This document shows positions 1-6,341 of a stretch of DNA of 7,949 bases, in pieces. Location of the stretch: positions 1 through 7,949 of the forward strand of contig DLVS01000146.1 of the NCBI GenBank assembly GCA_003445095.1, given 5' to 3'. Position numbers and translations under genes: made by a program. The notes beneath the pieces are model-generated. The model worked only from the letters and a program-made list of their open reading frames with translations. It was not told the origin of the DNA and searched no databases. The DNA comes from Verrucomicrobiales bacterium. GTDB lineage: Bacteria; Verrucomicrobiota; Verrucomicrobiia; Limisphaerales; UBA9464. How positions within the stretch are numbered: the stretch's first letter is position 1; each line of letters begins with the position of its first letter.

Positions 1-807
1 ATCAAGTGGGGTCCAGCCGTTGGGAGCGAGAACGTTCATATGTACACCGGATTTAACAAGTAGCTTAATCACTTCCAAGTAACGTTGGCCTTCCGTTTCA
101 TCAAAGCAGTCTCCGACACGATTCGCCGCCAATGTAAGTGCAGTTGATCCATTCTCATCACTCGCATTCGGATCCGCGTTCCATTCTATTAGCAGCTCTA
201 CAACACGTACAAAGCCGTTATCAGCTGCCGTCATTAATGCTGTCCTCCCGCCTATACCCCGATAGTTTACGTTCGCTCCATTCGCGAGCAATAATGAGGT
301 TATATTGTCGTCGCCCACATTGGCCGCCTCAATTAGCGGTGATGTCATGTTTTCTGATTCGGAATTCACCTTGGCTCCGGCAGCCAACAAGCGCTGTATA
401 GTCTGCGCTTGGCCCTTTCGTATGCTCGCTACGAACACATTTCCCCAATTCGCGCGGATCTTATGATTTGGATCCGCCCCATGTTCAAGCAAACAACTTA
501 CAATCCCATCAATGGCCACATTTTGATTTGAGCGCACCGCGTAATAAAGTGCTGTGTTGTCAAGCTCATCGGTTGCTTCCACAATGGCCCCGTGATCCAA
601 AAGGTATCGCACCATTTCTGAATATCCTTTGAAGCAAGCCAACATGAGCGGTGTTATAGCGATATGGCCCGGCTGGGATGGTAGTGAAAAATTGACACTG
701 ACGCCGGCCTCGGTGAGTGCGCGAACTATTTCAAGTTCTGCCTTCCTGACGGCCGCGAACAACGCTCGTTGCTTGCTGCTTACGCTGACCGTTAAATTAT
801 TGCTCAT
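1..807 (-). CDS. Ankyrin-repeat protein, putative immunity protein for the orphan RHS toxin (3' end outside window)
   Basis: The 269 visible codons are open to the left edge, so the C-terminus is missing. The protein is a stack of ankyrin repeats: about seven can be read, with TPL/TAL helix starts near residues 52, 85, 157, 189 and 222 and an eighth starting at 266. Loop motifs of the HGADPN / NGANVN type lie near 109-114 and 176-181. There is no signal peptide or membrane segment, so it is probably cytoplasmic. Ankyrin repeats bind proteins, and ankyrin proteins are among the known immunity families of polymorphic toxins. Its place 48 nt after a predicted RHS nuclease toxin suggests it binds and neutralises that toxin (inference). 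The ATG at 807 is the first normal start after the RHS stop and lacks a good Shine-Dalgarno sequence. Base composition is less GC-rich than the RHS core. The ankyrin family is certain; the immunity role is moderately supported. Confidence 0.85.
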   Translation of the reverse strand, partial: MSNNLTVSVSSKQRALFAAVRKAELEIVRALTEAGVSVNFSLPSQPGHIAITPLMLACFKGYSEMVRYLLDHGAIVEATDELDNTALYYAVRSNQNVAIDGIVSCLLEHGADPNHKIRANWGNVFVASIRKGQAQTIQRLLAAGAKVNSESENMTSPLIEAANVGDDNITSLLLANGANVNYRGIGGRTALMTAADNGFVRVVELLIEWNADPNASDENGSTALTLAANRVGDCFDETEGQRYLEVIKLLVKSGVHMNVLAPNGWTPLD

Positions 808-855
808 CGATATGGAAATGACGTTCTCATTTGAATCAGAATCCTTTGTTTTTGC

Positions 856-2631
856 TTATCGAAAAGAAAAAAAGATTACTCCCTTCTGGATGCTGTCTCG
901 CTGCATGAGTCTCCCCACAGCCGAGAGCTTCCCTCGGTTTCCACTGAAGAAGGTTACAAAAACCGCAGTACGCGTGTGAGTGTGTTTGCCGGCGTAATTA
1001 ATAATCCCCTGAAACTGGCTGAACTTATCGCCCGCTCCGGTTTTACCGTGGTATTGATTGTAGAGAGAATTACCAGATAGTTTCACTTCACCAATTAGCC
1101 AGGAGTTTAAACCAGGACCTGTAGGGTCATTTTGGCCAAAGATAAAGTCAGGGTAGATAAGGCCTTCCTGATGGGGGACACCTTTCATTGGGCAATGCAC
1201 ACCAGGAAAGCGAGCGTCTCCTGTTTCTGGATCGATACCGGGATACATATAGATGTTTCGCATAATATTGCCGGCCCGTTCGTTTACCGACTCGCAAAAT
1301 GCGCCCAACACATGTTCCTCGAGTTTTACTCCCTTCGTGAATGATTTGTCTCCTCCGGCCATCACCTCCACCAAATCTCCCATTCCAGGAAATAGGGCTG
1401 ATATCGACCTGACCGCGGCTCTGGAAAATGAATCGGTAATTGCGTCAATTGCCTCATGCTTTGCTTGGTTTACGGCATAAGTCTTGAATGACTGCAGGTT
1501 ACTTTCAATCGCCTGCGAGACATTTATTTCGACAATCGTGAAAGCTCCCGTGGGATCGCTGTAGAAATGCGGATTGCTATTGGCAAAGATGTAAGGGTGA
1601 TAGCTTTCCGGATCGGTCGTGGCGCCCTCAACCGGATCGCGCGACAAGAATCTTCCCGTCACCGGATCATAATCCCGGGCGCGCATGTGGTAGAAACCGG
1701 TGTCAGCCTCGAGCCAATGGCCGTGGAAGCGGAAATCGCCGCCGGCGCCGGCGGGGAACGTGCTCGTGGCGGCCGGATCGGTGTAGCCCGACGGCACCCG
1801 AGCCACACCGAAGCCATCGTAGCGGAAGCGCGTCGTGGTTCCCGCGGCGGTGACCTGGGCGATGACGGAGCCGTTAGCGTCTTCGAGGTAATAGACTGGA
1901 TTCTCGAGGGCCCCGGTGCTCGCGTTCACCGTGAAGCGCATGATGGGCTGATCGCCCGCATAGACATACAACGCCTTGATGGCGCCAAGTCCGGTCGTGC
2001 CGTCCGTCACCGCGTGGATAACCTCCAAGTCGGTTCCTGCGGTGGGCCCGACGATAAACCTGCGGGTTTGTCCCGTCTTGACCGCCTCGGTCCTGCGTCC
2101 GGCCGGATCGTAGGCGTAAGTCGTAGTCACGCCCGCCCGGTTGGCCGTCTTCAACCGGTCACTAGCCGTCCAAGTCATCGTCCAACTGGAGCCACCGCGG
2201 CTGATGTACGTACTCCGGCCTCCATTGTCGTAGTCGTAAGTCTCGGTGCCGCTGCCCCCCGTCACCTGATAAATCTGAAATCCTGGGTCGTAAGTCGTGG
2301 TGAGGGTAGTCGTGACTGGCGGAGTCGCCGTCGTGGTCTCCGCTCGCGTGCGTCGATTGCCCACCGCGTCATACGTGTAGGTCAAATCATTGCTACTCAG
2401 CCAATCTTCACCGCTCAGGCGTAAACCGGACGGATAACTCAAGGTGACCGTCTCGCCCGCATTCCAATTCCCCGACGTCGAATCGTTGTACCAAATCTTG
2501 GACGGCTCGCCGCCGTTGCCGCGCTCGTAGGTGAGTCGCGTGACGAAACTTCCGTTGCGCTTGTGCTCAATGTGAGTGACGTAATCATCCGGAGCCAAGG
2601 TAGCGGCTAACCGGTGTGCATTTATTCCCAT
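856..2631 (-). CDS. Orphan RHS core with C-terminal predicted PD-(D/E)xK nuclease toxin
   Basis: This 591-residue protein begins inside an RHS core: from residue 11 it matches residues 356-700 of the longer RHS gene upstream almost perfectly. YD repeats are visible (TYDAVGNRR, DYDNGGRS, AYDPAGRRTE), followed by the RHS-associated core signature ARDYDPVTGRFLSRDP near 318-333 and the DPTG end motif at 359-362. Residues 363-591 are a toxin-like tail unrelated to RHS. RHS cores normally form a shell around a C-terminal toxin that is released in a target cell. Here there is no N-terminal delivery region or signal peptide, so secretion on its own is doubtful. The first 10 residues are unrelated to the other copy, and the ATG at 2631 is the first possible ATG, with only a crowded AGGA in front. 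It fits a displaced 'orphan' toxin cassette that can recombine into the main gene. One in-frame difference is a 7-residue Thr/Pro-rich insertion after RAE. It could be expressed alone or be silent. Confidence 0.85.
   Translation of the reverse strand: MGINAHRLAATLAPDDYVTHIEHKRNGSFVTRLTYERGNGGEPSKIWYNDSTSGNWNAGETVTLSYPSGLRLSGEDWLSSNDLTYTYDAVGNRRTRAETTTATPPVTTTLTTTYDPGFQIYQVTGGSGTETYDYDNGGRSTYISRGGSSWTMTWTASDRLKTANRAGVTTTYAYDPAGRRTEAVKTGQTRRFIVGPTAGTDLEVIHAVTDGTTGLGAIKALYVYAGDQPIMRFTVNASTGALENPVYYLEDANGSVIAQVTAAGTTTRFRYDGFGVARVPSGYTDPAATSTFPAGAGGDFRFHGHWLEADTGFYHMRARDYDPVTGRFLSRDPVEGATTDPESYHPYIFANSNPHFYSDPTGAFTIVEINVSQAIESNLQSFKTYAVNQAKHEAIDAITDSFSRAAVRSISALFPGMGDLVEVMAGGDKSFTKGVKLEEHVLGAFCESVNERAGNIMRNIYMYPGIDPETGDARFPGVHCPMKGVPHQEGLIYPDFIFGQNDPTGPGLNSWLIGEVKLSGNSLYNQYHGKTGAGDKFSQFQGIINYAGKHTHTRTAVFVTFFSGNRGKLSAVGRLMQRDSIQKGVIFFSFR
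859..1545 (-). other. Toxin domain 2 (residues 363-591 of the orphan RHS protein)
   Basis: This is a 229-residue tail immediately after DPTG. The probable restriction-endonuclease-fold core is E438-E439 in a helix, then P494-D495 in the block PDFIFGQN, then E515-V516-K517, then Q539 and Y546 in a strand/helix block (QFQGIINYA). It ends in a hydrophobic strand at the C-terminus. D495, E515 and K517 would be the metal-binding and catalytic residues. The N-terminal 70 residues look helical and may be a linker or pretoxin part. The assignment rests on motif order and spacing and on matching the other tail in this window, not on a database hit. The exact toxin family number and the substrate (DNA or RNA) cannot be told. 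Confidence 0.55.
1526..2601 (-). repeat. Direct repeat of RHS core, orphan copy
   Basis: This stretch is a near-identical second copy of 4121-5175 in the same orientation. Similarity stops at the ACCTTGGCTCCGG block on the upstream side and just past the DPTG codons on the downstream side. The copies differ by scattered single bases, mostly at third codon positions, and by a 21-nt in-frame insertion near 2311-2340 in this copy. It can serve as the homology arm for recombination between the two RHS genes. Confidence 0.93.
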
Positions 2632-2797
2632 TATTCCTATCGCAGCTATGGAGGAAAGGGGTGTCCATCGCTGTCCGCTTCCGGCCGACCCGCAAACTCT
2701 GGGTTACCCCTGATAATCCGCGTCCCTTCTCGCCTCAAGTCTTTCTCGACGGTCTGCACGCCTCCCTATGAATCTCACAGCTTTTGTATTCGCATCA
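2632..2797. other. Spacer between ankyrin gene 1 and the orphan RHS gene
   Basis: These 166 bases lie between the ankyrin stop and the orphan RHS start. Neither strand shows RHS similarity or a recognisable gene. A small inverted repeat (GGGGTAACCC on the minus strand, near 2701-2710) is present, but no T-run follows it, so I do not call a terminator. No convincing promoter boxes were found. Any promoter for the orphan cassette would have to lie here or further upstream. Confidence 0.5.
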
Positions 2798-3439
2798 TTA
2801 TTGCGACCGAGTCCGGCGGCAATTCGCTGGAGCCCTTTTTTGCTTGGGGGTCGTCAAGCCCCGAGACTTAATGTGTCCCTCGGCCTTTCTTAGCATTGTC
2901 ACAATTCCAGTATCGTGATTCCGTTGAGCCACATCCAGCGGCGTCAGCCCTTCAGAGTCTTTCGCGTTTACGTCGGCACCATGATTCAATAGCAGTCTTA
3001 CAAGATCTGTATCTCGCTCATATTCGACGACAATATGAAGTGGTGTGGAACGAATTGTTCCGATTCTATTCACGTCAGCCCCAGCCCGCAACAATTCGTG
3101 CATCATCTCAAATTGTTGTTCGTAAATAGATAACGCTAAGGGAGTCGTGGCATTGGTAAGACAATCAGGATCTGCTCCACTACGTAGCAGTAGACGAACA
3201 GCCTCAAGACATTTACTCTCGATTGCGTGACCTAATACCGAAACGCTATTGGCATCCCTAAAGTTCGGATTTGCGCCTGCGTCGAGCAGCGCTATTGCGC
3301 ACTGCAAATCACGGAACCGGATTGCGGTGTCCAGCGCTCCATCAAGTGCCAATTGTCCCTGAGCCTTCACGATCAAGGCTCGCTCTAAGGCATCCGCCTT
3401 GTCTTTGGCGTGAGAATAGAATGGATTACTTCTCGCCAT
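2798..3439 (-). CDS. Ankyrin-repeat protein, putative immunity protein for the main RHS toxin
   Basis: The protein has 213 residues from the ATG at 3439. A TTG at 3457, overlapping the RHS stop (TTGA), would add six residues; neither start has a clear Shine-Dalgarno sequence. Four to five ankyrin repeats span about residues 36-187. Their loops read DAGANPN, RSGADPD, RAGADVN and NHGADVNAKDSEG, each followed by a TPL-type helix start. The last ~25 residues are a basic, unstructured-looking tail rich in Lys/Arg. There is no signal peptide or membrane helix, so it is likely cytoplasmic. It starts only 14 nt after the toxin-bearing RHS gene on the same strand, so the two are probably co-transcribed and translationally coupled, as expected for a toxin-immunity pair. 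The ankyrin fold is certain. The immunity role is inferred from position and from known ankyrin-type immunity proteins. It could instead be a general protein-binding factor. Confidence 0.87.
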   Translation of the reverse strand: MARSNPFYSHAKDKADALERALIVKAQGQLALDGALDTAIRFRDLQCAIALLDAGANPNFRDANSVSVLGHAIESKCLEAVRLLLRSGADPDCLTNATTPLALSIYEQQFEMMHELLRAGADVNRIGTIRSTPLHIVVEYERDTDLVRLLLNHGADVNAKDSEGLTPLDVAQRNHDTGIVTMLRKAEGHIKSRGLTTPKQKRAPANCRRTRSQ

Positions 3440-3453
3440 TTTAATTGGGGGTA

Positions 3454-6240
3454 TCAATCAATAATCACTCCGAGCAAGACCAAGGTACCTTTGGAAAGTC
3501 CTTGAAGGACGAGCTCTCTTCGGATCGCCTCAGTTCCCACCGAGTTTCGACTCGTAGCCACGACGAACAATGCCGTTTTTGAGTAAGTTCCTTTGCGCGC
3601 GTAGTTCACAATCGCTGAAAATTGCCGTTTGCCGTCATAGCTTCCGGGCTTCAGGTAATCCTTATAAATGGTCCCGGTTCGACCTTTGAAGTCACCAACC
3701 AACCAGTTACCCCCTTTAGGAGGTGGATTCTGACCTAAAATGAAGTCAGGTCGAGGTAGTCCCGTTCTCGCATAAAATAATTCTTCCTCTTTGGTTACGG
3801 CGCGATTACACGTGATCCCTTCTGCGATGGCTTTGCCTTCGACGGTCACAGGCACTTGTAGATAGATCCACTCCGGGATATCAATTAACTCATCGCAAAA
3901 TATCCGACGGAATGCATTCCGAGCCAACTCTTCAAACGTTTTCCCGGCGTCTGTGCGGATCGGAAATGGTAAGTCAAAATCTGGAAGCAAGCCTTTGATT
4001 TGTTTTCGCAAGGTATCGCCGATAATACGCCCCAGGTGGGTACGCACCCGCTGCTTAATCGCACTGGCACCTACTGCGCGAAGACTCTGGCCCCCGAATT
4101 GTTGCCCTGACGAGAAGTTTATCTCAACTAGTGAAAGCGCCCCCGTCGGATCACTAAAGAAATGCGGATTGCCGTTGGCGAAGACGTAGGGGTGGTAAGA
4201 TTCCGGCTCGGTGGTGGCGCCTTCGACGGGATCGCGCGACAAGAATCTTCCCGTCACCGGATCGTAGTCGCGAGCGCGCATGTGGTAGAAGCCGGTGTCG
4301 GCTTCGAGCCAATGGCCGTGGAAGCGGAAATCGCCGCCGGCGCCGGCGGGGAAAGTGCTCGAGGCGGCCGGATCGGTGTAACCTGAGGGAGTTCGGGCGA
4401 GGCCAAAGCCGTCATAGCGGAAACGGGTGGTGGTTCCCGCGGCGGTCACCTGGGCGATGACAGAGCCATTGGCGTCTTCCAGGTAATAGACTGGATTCTC
4501 GAGAGCTCCGGTGCTCGCGTTCACCGTGAACCGCATGATGGGTTGATCGCCCGCATAGACATACAGGGCCTTGATGGCGCCCAGTCCTGTGGTGCCGTCC
4601 GTCACCGCGTGGATAACCTCCAAGTCGGTTCCTGCGGTGGGGCCGACGATAAACCTGCGGGTTTGTCCCGTCTTGACCGCCTCGGTCCTTCGTCCGGCGG
4701 GATCGTAGGCGTAAGTCGTAGTCACGCCCGCCCGGTTGGCTGTCTTCAACCGGTCACTGGCGGTCCAGGTCATCGTCCAACTGGAGCCACCGCGGCTGAT
4801 GTAGGTACTCCGGCCTCCGTTGTCGTAGTCGTAAGTCTCAGTGCTGCTGCCTCCCGTGACCTGATAAATCTGGAATCCCGGATCGTAGGTCGTGGTGAGC
4901 GTGGTGCCGCTTTCGGCCCGAGTGCGTCGGTTCCCGACCGCGTCGTAGGTGTAGGCTACGTCGCTGGTAGTGGACCAGTCTTCGTTGCCTACGCGCAATC
5001 CGGCCGGGTAACTCAACGTCACCGTTTCCCCCGCATTCCAATTCCCCGCCGTCGAATCGTTGAACCAGATCTTGGACGGTTCGCCGCCGTTGGCCCGCTC
5101 GTAGGTGAGTCGCGTGACGAAACTTCCGTTGCGCTTGTGCTCAATATGAGTGACGTAATCATCCGGAGCCAAGGTCGCCCAACTGTCCGGCGCCACGCCC
5201 GCCTGCGGAATTTTATAGAAATAGCGCGTGACCGGCGAGGTGCCGCTGTGGGTTCGGGTACTTACCCGACCCACATCATCGTACGTGTAGGTCGTGGTGT
5301 ACAATACCGTGCTGGACGCGTTCGGATCATATACTTTGACGTATTGCAAACGACCCACCACATCGTACTCGTAACCCACGATGTACTGTTTGGCCCCACT
5401 GCCATTGTTGGCTTTGATCTTGACCTTGCTGATCCGGTTCAAGAGGTCGAATTCGTAGTCCAATCTGGCTCCATTGAGCGTCTGCGTGGGAAACTTGATC
5501 GCCGACCGACGGCCAGCCGCGTCATAAACGTATTCGGTTGTTTGGGTGGTGGACGTGGTATCGTATAAAAACCAGATGGCGTCATTGGCGGTATAAGTGA
5601 AATCGACTCTCTCCTTGAGAAGTGCGCCTTCGTAGTATCGCCGCTGCTTCACTCGGCCGGTAGGGGTGGTTGGTTCATAGTCATACTCCACCCGATCGCC
5701 CGAGGGGAACGTGATTTTGTAGGGCAAGTGCGCCGCGCCCGCCGTAGGGGTGGTTTTCTCGCTCTCGTAGTACAAGGTCTTTGGGGTGGTCAGTCCGGCA
5801 TATTTGACGGTTTTCTCCCGATCCCAAGCGTCGAAGGTCAGGTACTCCACCAGGGTTTCCTGGATTGTGCCTTGCCCTTGAACCGCCACGGCGGGCCCCT
5901 TCACGCGCTTCCACGTGCCACTCGTCGCATCGTACTCGCTCGTAAAAACATTCCCGCCCAGGTCCGTCGCGGTCGTCAGCCGGCCGAAGGTGTCATAGCG
6001 CAACGAACGAACTCGCCCGCCCTCATCGGTAATCTCGTAGGGGTAATCCTCACCTTCCTGCTCGTCGCTGACCACTCCGGGGGGATAGGTGATCGTCCGG
6101 GTCCGGGTCAAGGCGCCCGATTTGCGTTGAACCTGGGTCACCAAGCCGTACGGCGAGCGGGTCTCAATAACCTGGCGGCCCAACGGATCGGTCACGGTGG
6201 AAGCGCCGCCGCCCGCGCCACCTTTGCCTGGACGTCGCAC
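3454..6240 (-). CDS. RHS-repeat protein with C-terminal predicted PD-(D/E)xK nuclease toxin, N-terminus apparently truncated
   Basis: This 928-residue protein is made of YD/RHS repeats from about residue 14 onward (RYDTFGRLTT at 81, YDAAGRRS at 239, EYDVVGRL at 291, TYDDVGRV at 319, TYDAVGNRR at 431, AYDPAGRRTE at 511). The RHS-associated core signature lies at 656-671 and DPTG at 697-700; a 228-residue toxin-like tail (701-928) follows. In the family, RHS repeats build a shell that holds the C-terminal toxin, used against competitors. The protein is short for such toxins and lacks a signal peptide, a PAAR/VgrG-type or other delivery domain, and the usual long N-terminal region. The start is a GTG directly preceded by an in-frame TGA, with no Shine-Dalgarno sequence, and the first 13 residues are a low-complexity Gly/Arg stretch. 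The 5' part was therefore probably lost or replaced by rearrangement. It may be expressed from a fortuitous start or be a decaying gene. The downstream ankyrin gene is the likely immunity partner. Confidence 0.85.
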   Translation of the reverse strand: MRRPGKGGAGGGASTVTDPLGRQVIETRSPYGLVTQVQRKSGALTRTRTITYPPGVVSDEQEGEDYPYEITDEGGRVRSLRYDTFGRLTTATDLGGNVFTSEYDATSGTWKRVKGPAVAVQGQGTIQETLVEYLTFDAWDREKTVKYAGLTTPKTLYYESEKTTPTAGAAHLPYKITFPSGDRVEYDYEPTTPTGRVKQRRYYEGALLKERVDFTYTANDAIWFLYDTTSTTQTTEYVYDAAGRRSAIKFPTQTLNGARLDYEFDLLNRISKVKIKANNGSGAKQYIVGYEYDVVGRLQYVKVYDPNASSTVLYTTTYTYDDVGRVSTRTHSGTSPVTRYFYKIPQAGVAPDSWATLAPDDYVTHIEHKRNGSFVTRLTYERANGGEPSKIWFNDSTAGNWNAGETVTLSYPAGLRVGNEDWSTTSDVAYTYDAVGNRRTRAESGTTLTTTYDPGFQIYQVTGGSSTETYDYDNGGRSTYISRGGSSWTMTWTASDRLKTANRAGVTTTYAYDPAGRRTEAVKTGQTRRFIVGPTAGTDLEVIHAVTDGTTGLGAIKALYVYAGDQPIMRFTVNASTGALENPVYYLEDANGSVIAQVTAAGTTTRFRYDGFGLARTPSGYTDPAASSTFPAGAGGDFRFHGHWLEADTGFYHMRARDYDPVTGRFLSRDPVEGATTEPESYHPYVFANGNPHFFSDPTGALSLVEINFSSGQQFGGQSLRAVGASAIKQRVRTHLGRIIGDTLRKQIKGLLPDFDLPFPIRTDAGKTFEELARNAFRRIFCDELIDIPEWIYLQVPVTVEGKAIAEGITCNRAVTKEEELFYARTGLPRPDFILGQNPPPKGGNWLVGDFKGRTGTIYKDYLKPGSYDGKRQFSAIVNYARKGTYSKTALFVVATSRNSVGTEAIRRELVLQGLSKGTLVLLGVIID
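3457..4140 (-). other. Toxin domain 1 (residues 701-928 of the main RHS protein)
   Basis: This is a 228-residue tail after DPTG. The proposed nuclease core is E770-E771 in a helix (FEELARNAF), P831-D832 in PDFILGQN, D850-F851-K852 in NWLVGDFKG, then Q873 and Y880 in QFSAIVNYA, with a hydrophobic C-terminal strand. Order and spacing match a PD-(D/E)xK restriction-endonuclease fold, with D832, D850 and K852 as the predicted metal and catalytic residues. The tail aligns end to end with toxin domain 2 but is clearly diverged, so the two are alleles or paralogues of one toxin family. The alternative is an unknown fold that merely shares these residues. Activity on nucleic acid is inferred, not shown. 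Confidence 0.55.
4121..5175 (-). repeat. Direct repeat of RHS core, main-gene copy
   Basis: This copy encodes residues ~356-706 of the main RHS protein and is repeated at 1526-2601. Most of the encoded protein between residues ~467 and 609 is identical to the other copy. A perfect 16-bp palindrome (CCGCCGGCGCCGGCGG, 4334-4349) is kept in both copies (the other at 1739-1754), where it encodes part of a Gly/Ala stretch. This copy is visibly more GC-rich than the toxin tails and ankyrin genes on either side. Confidence 0.93.
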
Positions 6241-6341
6241 TCAGGGAAGTTCGCCCTTCGGACTCTGGGAGGAAGGAAGACGGCCGGGGGACATCAAAAC
6301 CGGCTCGCCTCACATGGCCCTCTCAGTGTTTGCTTTCCCCG
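6241..6341. promoter_or_regulatory. Divergent intergenic region between the RHS locus and the bc-complex genes
   Basis: About 100 bases separate the RHS GTG start (minus strand) from the Rieske ATG (plus strand), so promoters for both directions may lie here. I cannot point to convincing -35/-10 boxes. A purine-rich GGGAGGAAGGAAG run (6268-6280) resembles a ribosome binding site on the plus strand but is too far from the Rieske start to serve it. On the minus strand a 17-codon open stretch (ATG at 6294, TGA at 6241-6243) abuts the RHS GTG; it is in the same frame and separated from it only by that stop. Confidence 0.35.

Noticed and set aside
1..807. CRISPR-like or tandem DNA repeat in the ankyrin genes
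   Set aside because: The periodicity is only at protein level (about 33 residues per ankyrin unit). The DNA units are strongly diverged.
1567..2424. Long plus-strand open frame (285 codons) opposite the orphan RHS core, with a similar one opposite the main core (4543-5568, 341 codons)
   Set aside because: Both are antisense shadows of GC-rich, codon-biased RHS coding DNA. Their products are Arg/Gly/Val-rich with no domain, and they mirror each other only because the sense strand is duplicated.
2632..2797. Possible rho-independent terminator at the GGGGTAACCC inverted repeat
   Set aside because: The stem is short and no T-run follows on either strand.
1526..5175. Insertion-sequence or transposon origin of the large direct repeat
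   Set aside because: The repeat is entirely RHS coding sequence, has no terminal inverted repeats and no transposase, and its ends fit homologous exchange of toxin cassettes.
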